Source of the DNA: Chloroflexota bacterium | Lineage (GTDB): Bacteria > Chloroflexota > Anaerolineae > UBA4142 | Direction of reading: 5' to 3' | DNA length: 64,000 nt | Assembly (NCBI GenBank): GCA_016219275.1 | Contig: JACRBM010000071.1 | Span: 27,060-91,059, forward strand | Shown: piece after piece, positions 1-7,869 of the stretch | Numbering within the stretch: the stretch's first letter is position 1 | Layout: the number at the start of each line of letters is the position of its first letter | Notes under the pieces: generated by a model | Told to the model about the DNA's origin: nothing | The model's database searches: none | The model's input: only the letters and a program-made list of their open reading frames with translations | Position numbers and translations under genes: made by a program

Positions 1-36
1 ATAATGCCGACCAGTCCGCTCGTCAACAAGTTGCGT

Positions 37-67
37 CGTAGGGGGCGTTCAATTGAACGCCCCTACG
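37..67. repeat. Perfect-type palindrome upstream of mreB
   Basis: A 31-base near-perfect palindrome (GTAGGGG, GCGTTCAATTGAACGC core, CCCCTAC) lies about 75 bases before mreB. It could end transcription of whatever lies to the left, or be one of the many intergenic hairpin repeats in this window. There is no T-run on either side, so a terminator role is weak. Confidence 0.6.
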
Positions 68-100
68 GACTCTGTAAACTGATTCGGAATTCGCACTAGT

Positions 101-127
101 TTGACAATGTGACTATTCGACTAAAAA
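101..127 (+). promoter_or_regulatory. Candidate mreB promoter
   Basis: A perfect -35 hexamer TTGACA is at 101-106. A weak -10 candidate TAAAAA follows at 122-127, giving a short 15-base spacer. The site is placed just before the GGAG ribosome-binding site of mreB, which suits transcription of mreBC, but the poor -10 keeps confidence modest. Confidence 0.4.
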
Positions 128-140
128 TCTGGAGTTCTCG

Positions 141-1199
141 TTGTTTAGCCCCATCAATTGGCTCCTGGGATTATTCTCGCGCGATATTGGGATTGACCTC
201 GGCACGGCGAACACGCTCGTGCTCGTGCGCGGCGTCGGTATTGTCATCAACGAACCCTCCGTCGTCGCGATCGAGCGACGCACCAAGCGTGTGCTCGCGA
301 TTGGCTCCGAAGCGAAGCAAATGGTCGGACGCACACCCGCCGACATTGTCGCGATTCGTCCTCTGCGCGATGGCGTCATTTCCGATTTTGACGTCACCGA
401 AAAAATGCTCGAGTACTTTATCGGCAAGGTGCACGATCATTCTCTACTGCCCTTGCCGCATCGTCCGCGCATCGTCATCGGCATTCCGAGCGGCGTGACC
501 GAAGTAGAAAAACGCGCGGTGCACGACGCGGCGATCAACGCCGGCGCGCGCGAAGTCTTTCTCGTCGAAGAGCCGATGGCGGCGGCGATTGGCGCGGGCT
601 TGCCGATTACCGAAGCGGTCGGTAGCATGATCGTAGACATCGGCGGCGGCACGACCGAGATGGCGGTGTTCTCGCTCGGCGGCATCGTCGTCAGTCGTTC
701 GATTCGCGTCGCGGGCGACGAGATGGACGAAGAGATCGTGCGGTACGCGCGTGAAAAGTACAACATCCTCGTCGGCGACCGTATGGCGGAAGACATCAAG
801 GTGAGCGTCGGCTCCGCGTTCCCCATGCCCGAAGAACGCACCGTGGTGTTGCGCGGACGCAATCTCATCACTGGGTTGCCCGAAGGGATCGAAGTATCGT
901 CGGTCGAAATTCGCGAGGCGCTCGCCAATCCGGTCAATCAAATCGTGGACGCACTCAAAACGACGATTGACGAAACCCCGCCCGAACTCGTGTCCGACTT
1001 GATGCAGTACGGCATCGCGCTCGCCGGCGGCGGCGCGTTGCTCGGCTGTATCGCCGACCGTTTGTCGCAAGAAACCAAGATGCACTGTTACGTCGCGGAA
1101 GATCCGCTCACGTGCGTCGTGCGCGGCGCAGGTCAAATCCTCGAAGAACTCGACGTTCTCCACAAAGTTGTGATGCCGACCCGTTCCACGCGACGCTAG
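141..1199 (+). CDS. mreB: Rod shape-determining protein MreB
   Basis: Actin-like ATPase that polymerises under the inner membrane and guides lateral wall synthesis. The 352-residue length is normal for MreB. The phosphate-1 loop GIDLGTANTLV is at residues 17-27, the phosphate-2 loop VDIGGGTTEM starts near 163, and the adenosine motif LAGGGALL lies near 293. The N-terminus FSPINWLLGLFSRD looks like the short amphipathic or hydrophobic membrane anchor of the family. The start is a TTG codon preceded by GGAG at 131-134 with a six-base gap; no ATG gives the full N-terminus. mreC follows 97 bases later on the same strand. Confidence 0.96.
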   Translation: MFSPINWLLGLFSRDIGIDLGTANTLVLVRGVGIVINEPSVVAIERRTKRVLAIGSEAKQMVGRTPADIVAIRPLRDGVISDFDVTEKMLEYFIGKVHDHSLLPLPHRPRIVIGIPSGVTEVEKRAVHDAAINAGAREVFLVEEPMAAAIGAGLPITEAVGSMIVDIGGGTTEMAVFSLGGIVVSRSIRVAGDEMDEEIVRYAREKYNILVGDRMAEDIKVSVGSAFPMPEERTVVLRGRNLITGLPEGIEVSSVEIREALANPVNQIVDALKTTIDETPPELVSDLMQYGIALAGGGALLGCIADRLSQETKMHCYVAEDPLTCVVRGAGQILEELDVLHKVVMPTRSTRR

Positions 1200-1202
1200 T
1201 GG

Positions 1203-1290
1203 AATTTATAATTTATAATTTCTGATTTCTGATTTGGAAAATATTTCCGCACAGCCGTAAATCCTAAATCATAAATCTGCAATCTGAAAT
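1203..1290. repeat. AT-rich tandem-word hairpin between mreB and mreC
   Basis: The gap carries repeated words (ATAATTT, CTGATTT) followed by imperfect reverse complements (AAATCAT, AAATCTGCAATCTGAAATT). The same kind of element, built on CAGATTT, sits at 41811-41858. It leaves no clear Shine-Dalgarno site for mreC. Confidence 0.5.
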
Positions 1291-1296
1291 TCCCCC

Positions 1297-2220
1297 ATGT
1301 TTTCCTCGAATCGTAATCGCGCAACCGTGCTCGTCCTCTTCGTCGTGATTGCCTTTCTCGCCTTGCTACTCTACCAGACGGGGCAACTCGCGCCTGCGCA
1401 AGACCTCGCACTTGGATGGATTCAACCATTACTGCGCGGCGCGCTCGGCATCACCCAGAGCGCGGAGAATGTGACGGGCACACTCGCGGATGTCGCAACG
1501 TTGCAAGCCGAAGTCAAACGCTTGCAAGGGTTGGTCAACGCATCCGAGATTCAACGCGTCCGCGTGCGCGAACTCGAAAACGAAAATACACAATTGCGCC
1601 AACAGTTGCGCTACAAACAAAGCAATCCCGATTTCGATTTGCTGGGCGCGGCAGTGCTCGAACGCGAGATTGATCTTGCGCGCGTGATCGGGCGCGATCC
1701 GTCGAACCTCGCGCGGTTCATCATCATAGACCAGGGCAGCGCCGAAGGCGTCAAGGTCGGTATGCCGGTCGTCACGCCCGAAGGACTCGTCGGTCGCGTC
1801 ACCGCGACTGGCGCCCATTGGGCGAAAGCGTTGCTCATCACCGATCCCTCAAGTTCGGTGAATGCAGTCGTGCAATCCACCCGCGCGACCGGCATCACGC
1901 AAGGCGACGTAAACGGCAACGTCATCATCAAGTACGTGCCGCAAGGCGAGGCGATCAAACCCGGCGATTTGATCCTGACCTCCGGGATGGGCGGCAATTT
2001 CCCCAAGCGTCTTGTGATCGGACAAGTGACCGAAGTGCACAAACGCGATATTGAATTGTTTCAAGAAGCCGCGATCAAACCGACCGTAGATTTTACGCGC
2101 CTCGAATTCGTGTTGATTCTGAAAAAGTTTACCCCGTCTGACATCACGCAAGAACCGACCCCGACTCCGACTGCCGCGCCGCGCCCCACACGCACCGTGA
2201 CGCCAACGCCGAGTCCTTGA
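1297..2220 (+). CDS. mreC: Rod shape-determining protein MreC
   Basis: Bitopic periplasmic scaffold that links MreB filaments to the wall elongation enzymes. A short cytoplasmic stretch is followed by one membrane segment at about residues 9-27, a coiled coil at about 64-105 (repeated Leu/Glu/Gln heptads), and the beta-rich MreC core from about 112 to 270 with the GMPVVTPEGLVG type motif. The 307-residue length is usual. The tail after 285 is a Pro/Thr-rich low-complexity run. The ATG has no visible Shine-Dalgarno site because the repeat element abuts it. The usual downstream partner mreD is absent: 134 bases later a gene on the other strand ends. Confidence 0.93.
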   Translation: MFSSNRNRATVLVLFVVIAFLALLLYQTGQLAPAQDLALGWIQPLLRGALGITQSAENVTGTLADVATLQAEVKRLQGLVNASEIQRVRVRELENENTQLRQQLRYKQSNPDFDLLGAAVLEREIDLARVIGRDPSNLARFIIIDQGSAEGVKVGMPVVTPEGLVGRVTATGAHWAKALLITDPSSSVNAVVQSTRATGITQGDVNGNVIIKYVPQGEAIKPGDLILTSGMGGNFPKRLVIGQVTEVHKRDIELFQEAAIKPTVDFTRLEFVLILKKFTPSDITQEPTPTPTAAPRPTRTVTPTPSP

Positions 2221-2354
2221 GTTTCCGTTCGATTGTTCGACAGTCCGGTGGGAGTGCACGCGCCCAAATTCATTTTCGCCGCGCGAGTTCATTCGCGTAC
2301 CGCGCGCCGAGTGTCGCCGCGTGTGTGCGCCCAAAAGGGAAACCATCCTGACGA

Positions 2355-3299
2355 CTAGAGATTTTCGTAAGCGGTCTTGCGGTTCTGCCGCCGAGCGAGT
2401 TCACTGGCATACTTTACGCCAAGCGTTGCCGAGTTGACTCGCGCCCAATCGGTGAGCCGTGTCTCACCAGCAGGCGGCGAGTTTGTGCAGAGCAAGCCGT
2501 GCATCAAGCCGTCAATCTCTTCGCGCGTGATAAACACATCGCCTTGCAAACGACTAATCGCGGATCCGACCACGTAGCCGAACCAAGGCGGCACCGAGAT
2601 GATTAGGCGACGCACACCGATAATCTCACCGATCTGACTCACGAGTTCACGATAGGCGAATGTCTCAGGACCAATCGCGTCGATGATGAGATTCTCGCGG
2701 TTCGCGCCTTGCGCTACGGCAAGTGCGGCGAGGTCATCCACATAGATCGGTTGCAACTTGTATTGCCCATCACCGAAGACGCCAAAGACCGGCAGGTGTC
2801 TGAGGATCCAGGCAACATTATTTATGAGTACATCTTCCCTTCCAAAGACAACCGTCGGGCGCAGAATCGCGTATGACAGACCCGACTCAATCAATGCACG
2901 CTCGAGTTTCGCCTTTCCGCTAAAATACTCCAGCCGCGAGTCCGCGGATGGATTTGTGATGCTGACATGCACAAAGCGTTGGATGCCGGCTTGCTTTGCC
3001 GCCTGAATCAGCTTCAGCGTGTTCTCAACTGCCATCGAGTGTTTGAAATCTGTCTTGTAGTTAAAACGTACCCAGTATGTGTTGTAAAGTACTGTCGCAC
3101 CCCGTAGCGACTCAACCAATTTGTCAGGCGCATCAAAGTTGAAAGGATTCGCTTCGACCATGCCGCCAAACGGATTCGCGCGATGTACCGAATTCGTCAA
3201 CGTGCGAACGAGGTGTTCTCCCTTTAGCAATCGCGTTGTGATATATTTGCCGATATATCCAAACGCGCCAGTAACTATGTGCAATTCTTGAGAAGACAT
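2355..3299 (-). CDS. NAD(P)-binding epimerase/reductase-like protein
   Basis: Atypical extended short-chain dehydrogenase fold (NmrA/NDUFA9-like). Residues 8-20 hold the Rossmann loop TGAFGYIGKYI, close to the TGxxGxxG pattern. HVSITNPS near 112 takes the place of the catalytic Ser region, while YxxxK is not clear (EYFSGKAKLE near 125 is the likely equivalent). This suggests binding of NAD(P)H or a quinone rather than sugar epimerisation. It is 314 residues and starts at an ATG preceded by GAGGAAATAG. It appears monocistronic, convergent with mreBC. The substrate cannot be told. Confidence 0.8.
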   Translation of the reverse strand: MSSQELHIVTGAFGYIGKYITTRLLKGEHLVRTLTNSVHRANPFGGMVEANPFNFDAPDKLVESLRGATVLYNTYWVRFNYKTDFKHSMAVENTLKLIQAAKQAGIQRFVHVSITNPSADSRLEYFSGKAKLERALIESGLSYAILRPTVVFGREDVLINNVAWILRHLPVFGVFGDGQYKLQPIYVDDLAALAVAQGANRENLIIDAIGPETFAYRELVSQIGEIIGVRRLIISVPPWFGYVVGSAISRLQGDVFITREEIDGLMHGLLCTNSPPAGETRLTDWARVNSATLGVKYASELARRQNRKTAYENL

Positions 3300-3500
3300 C
3301 TATTTCCTCAATTCGACAGCATCGGATGAAATCCGATTCCTTCTTTTTATTTTTACTACGTCGCGGATCAACGGAGTGTCCAGCTGTGGGGTATGTGATG
3401 GCGCGCGATGTTGACTGTCGCGTGGTATAGTCGTGCGAACTTGCAACATTTTAGCATAGACCCCACACGACAACAAGCTGAATTTTGCGCCTGGGTGTCT

Positions 3501-3611
3501 GTCAAAATTTTGGAACACTCAACCTTGCGAAGGTTGAACGGCAATCAAATTTGATTTGTCGTCAATACCTTCGCAAGGTTTTTTCACCACCCAAGAACAT
3601 GACCCACACCC
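3501..3611. repeat. Long CCTTGCGAAGG hairpin repeat, copy 1
   Basis: The arms AACCTTGCGAAGGT and ACCTTCGCAAGGTT enclose about 35 bases. The outer flanks (AAAATTTTGGAACACTCA on the left, CACCACCCAAGAAC..GACCCACACCC on the right) match the second copy at 33069-33181. The core between the arms is the reverse complement of the core of that copy. Related, more diverged hairpins occur at 14017-14073, 49609-49676 and 58133-58172. Confidence 0.8.
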
Positions 3612-3698
3612 CTTGCGCCTCTTCGCGGCGACTCGCCTTGAACACTACCTTGGAAACTGGGAAGTGTAGTGATTGGCTGACACTATCTAGTCCCGCAT

Positions 3699-3736
3699 AA
3701 AAACGTGCGGCAGGTTTGTAACCTGCTGCACGTTTT
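3699..3736. terminator. Terminator-like hairpin downstream of larA
   Basis: The arms AAACGTGCGGCAGGTT and AACCTGCTGCACGTTT pair with one mismatch around a four-base loop. A-rich and T-rich ends make it terminator-like on both strands. It lies about 70 bases past the stop of the LarA gene and is the natural end of that minus-strand operon. Confidence 0.55.
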
Positions 3737-3805
3737 GTTATCGCGGGTTCGACGGGCGTAATTCACGGCACGTCCTATGTTTGCTTTTTAGAGTAGCAAT
3801 TGGGG

Positions 3806-5092
3806 TTATTTATTTGTTCCGGCGACTTGGAACGCTCCCATAATATCTGCGCCGTGGGTCACGACGCCGATCCGCGCCTGGTCGCCGTGACGCGCGCGGG
3901 CTATCGCGAGCGCGGCGCGCAAATCCTGGGTCGCGGTCGCTCCGATCTTTTGCGCCTCGACATCGGTAATGCCATCGGTGACAAGCATCACCTTCACGCG
4001 GTTGCGCGTTTGATCGAATGCCAGGTACGTCGCCGCCGCCACGCCGTCTGAAATTTTTCCCTGCTCGACCAATTGGAGTACCTTGTCGCCGGGCGTCGTC
4101 CCGAGTTCGATTAGTTGCGGGTGGTCTGGCGCGATTCCTTCTGGCGCGGGAATCACCAGAATCAACGTGCCGCCATCTTTGACGAACATGCCGCAGTTAT
4201 TGATTGGCTTGAAACCTTGCCACAAATCTCGATCCGCCGGATGCGAACTCGCGACGACGATCTCTGGTTTTTCGTTCACCGCGACGGTGTAAATCGGGCG
4301 CGCGATTTCCACACCCGCGCGATGCGCTTTGATGGCATCGCCGGCGACCACCGCTACAACATCACCATCGCGATTGAGCACCACGTTGACGATGAACTTT
4401 AGTCCCGATTTGACCGCGATCTCTTCCATCTCGCGACGCACCGGATTGTCCACGTTTCCCAGAATTTCGTAGACACGCGGTCCCGCCATCAAGTGTGTCT
4501 TCGCGGTGGTGAGCGGACTCGTCATGCCGGGCTGCACCATCTTTGCGCCGCCCGCCCAGCCCGCGTACATGTGCGGGATAATGTTGCCGACCGCGATACT
4601 GATTTGGCTTTCCAAATAGCGACGACTGATAAAGATCGGGACACCCAGCGGCGTCACACCGAGATCGCAAAAATCCGCCGGGTCAGATGAAAGATTCTCG
4701 ACGCGAATGCGCGCGCAAATGGTCCCGCCATAACGCGCGATGCGTTCTGCTTCGTTCATCGCGCGGTGCGTGCCGAGCGCGATCAAGGCAATGATGTCGC
4801 GGTCGGGCACACCGGCGGCGTTCAATTCGTCGAGCAGAATTGGGAGAATCGCTTGTTGCGGCGTCGAACGTGTCCCATCATCAACTAGAATTACGGTCTT
4901 GGTACCGTACCGCGCGACAAGTTCCGGCAACGCCGGCGATCCAATGGGCGAATGAATCGCGGAACGAACGGCGGCTGCCAAATCCAGAACCGCCGCCGCG
5001 TTTTCTGGCGCGACGACCCAGGCAAGATTTTCTTCGGGAACACAAAGCGTTTTTGTGTCGTGCCCGTACGGCAGGGTGATTTCTTTGTCCAT
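3806..5092 (-). CDS. larA: LarA-type nickel-pincer lactate racemase family protein
   Basis: LarA racemises D- and L-lactate with a nickel-pincer nucleotide cofactor; relatives act on other 2-hydroxy acids. The 428-residue length fits. His109, His174, Lys184 and His200 fall in the motifs ALGTHRAM, IIPHMYAGWAGGAK and TAKTHL, which correspond to the catalytic histidines and cofactor-bound lysine of Lactiplantibacillus LarA (His108, His174, Lys184, His200). The enzyme should therefore be active if the cofactor is made. No cofactor genes (larB, larC, larE) are in the window. The ATG has AGGAAAT upstream and starts six bases after the transketolase stop, making this the last gene of the operon. A hydroxy acid other than lactate is possible. 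Confidence 0.88.
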   Translation of the reverse strand: MDKEITLPYGHDTKTLCVPEENLAWVVAPENAAAVLDLAAAVRSAIHSPIGSPALPELVARYGTKTVILVDDGTRSTPQQAILPILLDELNAAGVPDRDIIALIALGTHRAMNEAERIARYGGTICARIRVENLSSDPADFCDLGVTPLGVPIFISRRYLESQISIAVGNIIPHMYAGWAGGAKMVQPGMTSPLTTAKTHLMAGPRVYEILGNVDNPVRREMEEIAVKSGLKFIVNVVLNRDGDVVAVVAGDAIKAHRAGVEIARPIYTVAVNEKPEIVVASSHPADRDLWQGFKPINNCGMFVKDGGTLILVIPAPEGIAPDHPQLIELGTTPGDKVLQLVEQGKISDGVAAATYLAFDQTRNRVKVMLVTDGITDVEAQKIGATATQDLRAALAIARARHGDQARIGVVTHGADIMGAFQVAGTNK

Positions 5093-5098
5093 ATTTCC

Positions 5099-6067
5099 TC
5101 ATTTGCATTTGCGCGCAACCGCGCGGTGCGCCGCATTCACAATGTCATTCACGCTCAAGCCGTACTTGTCCATCAATTCGGAATAAGGTCCGCTCTCGGC
5201 AAACGTATCGGCAACGCCGATGCGTTCCATCGGCACGGGTTCATTTTCGACGAGGACTTCGGCGACCGCGCCGCCCAGTCCGCCGATGATGCTGTGTTCT
5301 TCGACGGTCACGAGTGCGCCGGTTTCTTTCGCACACGCGATCACCAGACCGCGATCGAGTGGTTTGATCGTGTGCACTTCGACGACGCGCGCGCTGATGC
5401 CTTGTTCCGCAAGACATTTCGCCGCGAGCAACGAACGCGCGACCAACACGCCACAAGAGAGGATTGATACATCCGCGCCTTGTCGTAGCACGATGCCCTT
5501 GCCGATTTCGGGCGTGTACTCGTCGGTGAAAATTTCCGGCACTTCGTTGCGACACAGGCGGAAGAACACCGGACCTTGCCAATCCGCGACGAGCGGCAAT
5601 AGCTTTTTCACCGCGAGCGGATCCGCCGGGACGACCACAGTCATGTTCGGCAGCGCGCGCATGATCGCAATGTCGGTGATTGCGTGATGCGTCGGACCAT
5701 CGAACGAATCGGACAAGCCGCTGTATGCGCCGGCAAGTTTCACGTTCGCTTCACCGTAGCAAAGATGCGTGCGGACTTGTTCGAGTGCGCGGGTCGCAAA
5801 CAAAAACGAAAACGTGTTGGCAATCGGCACGCGCCCGCCGTTCGCCAAGCCGACCGCCACATCCACCAGCGCCGGTTCCGCGATGCCGACATTGAAGAAA
5901 CGATCGGGATACACCGCTTCGAACATGCCGCTGTGATCCGAATTGGAAACGTCCGCGCTCAACACGACGACGTTGGGATGCGTTTTGCCCAGTTCGATCA
6001 ACGCTTCGCCGTATGCCTTGCGCATCGAAACTAACGCGCCAAATGGTTCGCGAATTAGTTCTGCCAT
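5099..6067 (-). CDS. Transketolase, C-terminal subunit
   Basis: It carries the pyrimidine-binding domain (about residues 10-175) and the C-terminal domain (about 190-315) of a split thiamine-diphosphate transketolase. The cofactor-activating Glu is expected near residues 62-64 in VGIAEPALVDVAVG, and GPTHHAITDIAIMRA follows. The 322 residues match the usual half-length subunit. Its start overlaps the end of the N-terminal subunit gene by 13 bases, so the two are probably translated together and form an alpha2beta2 enzyme. Such split forms occur in carbohydrate operons, including ones where the true substrate is not a pentose phosphate. Confidence 0.9.
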   Translation of the reverse strand: MAELIREPFGALVSMRKAYGEALIELGKTHPNVVVLSADVSNSDHSGMFEAVYPDRFFNVGIAEPALVDVAVGLANGGRVPIANTFSFLFATRALEQVRTHLCYGEANVKLAGAYSGLSDSFDGPTHHAITDIAIMRALPNMTVVVPADPLAVKKLLPLVADWQGPVFFRLCRNEVPEIFTDEYTPEIGKGIVLRQGADVSILSCGVLVARSLLAAKCLAEQGISARVVEVHTIKPLDRGLVIACAKETGALVTVEEHSIIGGLGGAVAEVLVENEPVPMERIGVADTFAESGPYSELMDKYGLSVNDIVNAAHRAVARKCK

Positions 6068-6930
6068 CGCGCGACTCCTTCGTTCAACTCGGCGAGCGCG
6101 GCTTGAAATTGTTTTTCGTTCGGCGGACTGCCGTGCCAGTAGGAATCGTTCTCCATGAAACTCACGCCCTTGCCCTTCGTCGTGCGCGCGATGATGACGA
6201 CCGGCTTGCCGTGAATTTCGTCCGCTTGATCGAGCGCGTCGAGAACCTGGGTCTGGTTGTGACCGTGAATCTCAATCGTGTGCCAGCCGAACGCGCGCCA
6301 TTTGTCCACGATGGGTTCGGTAGGCAAGACCTTGGTGGTCGTCCCAGTTTGTTGAACCCCGTTGTAGTCGAGAATCACTTTCAAATTGTCGAGTTGATAT
6401 TTCGCCGCGACGAGCGCGCCTTCCCAGATGACGCCGGCGTTGATTTCGCCGTCACCCAGGATCGCGTAGACGCGTCGTTTCGATTTGTCCATCCGCGCGC
6501 AGAGCGCCATGCCTGCCCCAATCGCCACACCATGACCGAGCGGACCCGCCGGCACTTCGATGCCAGGTGTCTTTTGTCTCTCTGGATGTCCTTGCAAACG
6601 GCTGTTGAGCGCGCGAAACGTCATCAGATCTTCGACCGGAAAAAAGCCGCGATGCGCGAGCGCGGTGTACAGCATCGCGCACGCGTGCCCTTTCGAAAAC
6701 ACCAACCGATCCCGGTCGTCCCAGTTCGGATTGGATGGATTGATTCGCAAGTGATGAAAGTACAACGCGGTCAGCACTTCGGCGATCGAAAACGCGCCGC
6801 CGATGTGTCCAGTCTGACGCGCGTACACCATCTGCAAAACCTGGATTCGAAATTCATACGCGCGACGCGAGAGATCGGCAATCATTTCCTGGGTATGGTT
6901 TGTGCCGTACGGATAGACAGTTATGATCAT
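6055..6930 (-). CDS. Transketolase, N-terminal subunit
   Basis: Thiamine-diphosphate-binding half of a split transketolase, 291 residues. The motif HIGGAFSIAEVL is followed by FSKGHA and the magnesium/thiamine site LGDGEINAG, which continues to LKVILDYNGVQ. I place the start at the ATG at 6930 because GGGAG lies five bases before it; an in-frame TTG twelve bases upstream sits before that site. The partner subunit follows with a 13-base overlap. With the GH39 enzyme and importer upstream, it probably feeds a pentose or a related keto-sugar into central metabolism. Confidence 0.9.
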   Translation of the reverse strand: MIITVYPYGTNHTQEMIADLSRRAYEFRIQVLQMVYARQTGHIGGAFSIAEVLTALYFHHLRINPSNPNWDDRDRLVFSKGHACAMLYTALAHRGFFPVEDLMTFRALNSRLQGHPERQKTPGIEVPAGPLGHGVAIGAGMALCARMDKSKRRVYAILGDGEINAGVIWEGALVAAKYQLDNLKVILDYNGVQQTGTTTKVLPTEPIVDKWRAFGWHTIEIHGHNQTQVLDALDQADEIHGKPVVIIARTTKGKGVSFMENDSYWHGSPPNEKQFQAALAELNEGVARWQN

Positions 6931-6956
6931 CGAGACTCCCAAATCAAATAACCCAA

Positions 6957-7026
6957 ACTTGCCAAAGGTCGCTGTGATACCAACTTGTGCTTTGGCAGAT
7001 TTGGCAGCTTTGGCATGTTTGGCACG
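6957..7026. repeat. TTTGGCA tandem-word element
   Basis: The gap between the transketolase and racemase-fold genes contains CTTGCCAAAGG, then several copies of the word TTTGGCA(G/C/T), so the right half can pair back on the left. It is one of the palindromic low-complexity elements common in this window. Confidence 0.45.
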
Positions 7027-7027
7027 T

Positions 7028-7711
7028 TTAATTCATCGCCAACAGCATTTCACGCACGCGCGCAAAACCGGTATCGCCACTGTTGTACACTGGGATGCGG
7101 GTGTTCTCTAACAACGGCGCCAACGCCGACATAGAGAGTTGCGCCATGACGATACACTCGACCGATGCAGACAACTTTTCGACTTGTTCCAACAGCAGTT
7201 CGTTGTGTTTCGCGACATCGCCTTTGGAGATGAATTCAAACGCCTCGCTGCACAAGAGCGTCTGCACTTCGATCTCTTTGCCCTGCTCTTGCGCCACGAT
7301 TTTAAGCAACCGTTCCGAAGATGGCACGGTCGTGCTCAATGTCGCCAACAAGCCAATCTTTCGAAATTGCCTGACTGCCAGTTCCATCATTGGGCGGTCA
7401 ATCTGCTGAATCGGCACGCTGACCATGGGGCGTCCCAGTTCTGCCGCGAAGTTGAACGTCGAACAGGCAAGCAGAATCATATCTACCTGCGCTTCTTCGA
7501 GGTTGTGCGCGTACTGAGCGAACTTGAAATAGTTGACCTTGGGAATGACTCCGACGCCCGCTACAATATTATCCCTTTGGATGGTATCGTCACACAAGTG
7601 CATGACGCTGACTTCGGGGATGTGCTTGTCAATGTAGGGCTGCATCGCGCGGATGGTCAGGTTCACGGCGTGGATGATTCCCAGGGTTCTCTGGTTCAAT
7701 GGCTTTGACAC
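7028..7711 (-). CDS. Asp/Glu racemase-superfamily protein lacking the second catalytic Cys
   Basis: The 227-residue two-lobed fold belongs to the aspartate/glutamate/hydantoin racemase superfamily. The first active-site motif is intact (LLACSTFNFAAE, Cys83). In the second motif the Cys that normally follows a hydrophobic run is replaced by Gln191 in IVMAQLSMSAL, so two-base racemisation is unlikely; a one-base lyase or decarboxylase, or a non-catalytic binding role, fits better. The start is a GTG with AGGAG about six bases upstream. It sits between the GH39 and transketolase genes on the same strand, so it probably handles an intermediate of that pathway. Confidence 0.78.
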   Translation of the reverse strand: MSKPLNQRTLGIIHAVNLTIRAMQPYIDKHIPEVSVMHLCDDTIQRDNIVAGVGVIPKVNYFKFAQYAHNLEEAQVDMILLACSTFNFAAELGRPMVSVPIQQIDRPMMELAVRQFRKIGLLATLSTTVPSSERLLKIVAQEQGKEIEVQTLLCSEAFEFISKGDVAKHNELLLEQVEKLSASVECIVMAQLSMSALAPLLENTRIPVYNSGDTGFARVREMLLAMN

Positions 7712-7751
7712 TTTGGTCTCCTGAGAGTTTGTCTTAAAAGGAGCACTGGAT

Positions 7752-7812
7752 TCTCACGCCAAGGCGCAAATAGAATAAAAAATTGCGCTCTTTGCGGCTT
7801 GGCGAGAGTCTT
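7752..7812. repeat. CGCCAAGG hairpin element
   Basis: TCTCACGCCAAGGCGCAAAT is followed after an AT-rich loop by ATTGCGC..CTTTGCGGCTTGGCGAGAG, its imperfect reverse complement. It lies between the GH39 stop and the racemase-fold start and is the same kind of element as those at 24888-25048 and 9566-9622. Confidence 0.5.
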
Positions 7813-7869
7813 TAAGACAACCCAAGTAATAGAATGAGGTCGCACGGCTGATGGACTTTCGACAGCCAC

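Larger units (their letters stand above)
3300..3805. other. Repeat-filled intergenic stretch of 506 bases
   Basis: No convincing coding frame is present. The stretch holds a long hairpin repeat at 3501-3611 and a terminator-like hairpin at 3699-3736, listed separately. The remainder, from about 3300 to 3480, should contain the promoter of the epimerase-like gene, but no good hexamer pair was recognised. Confidence 0.6.

Noticed and set aside
3501..3611. CRISPR-like repeats from the recurring CCTTGCGAAGG words
   Set aside because: Copies are single, far apart and palindromic, with no regular spacers and no cas genes.
6013..6951. 312-codon plus-strand frame antisense to the transketolase N-subunit
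   Set aside because: No domain pattern, no ribosome-binding site, and the opposite strand holds an intact enzyme.
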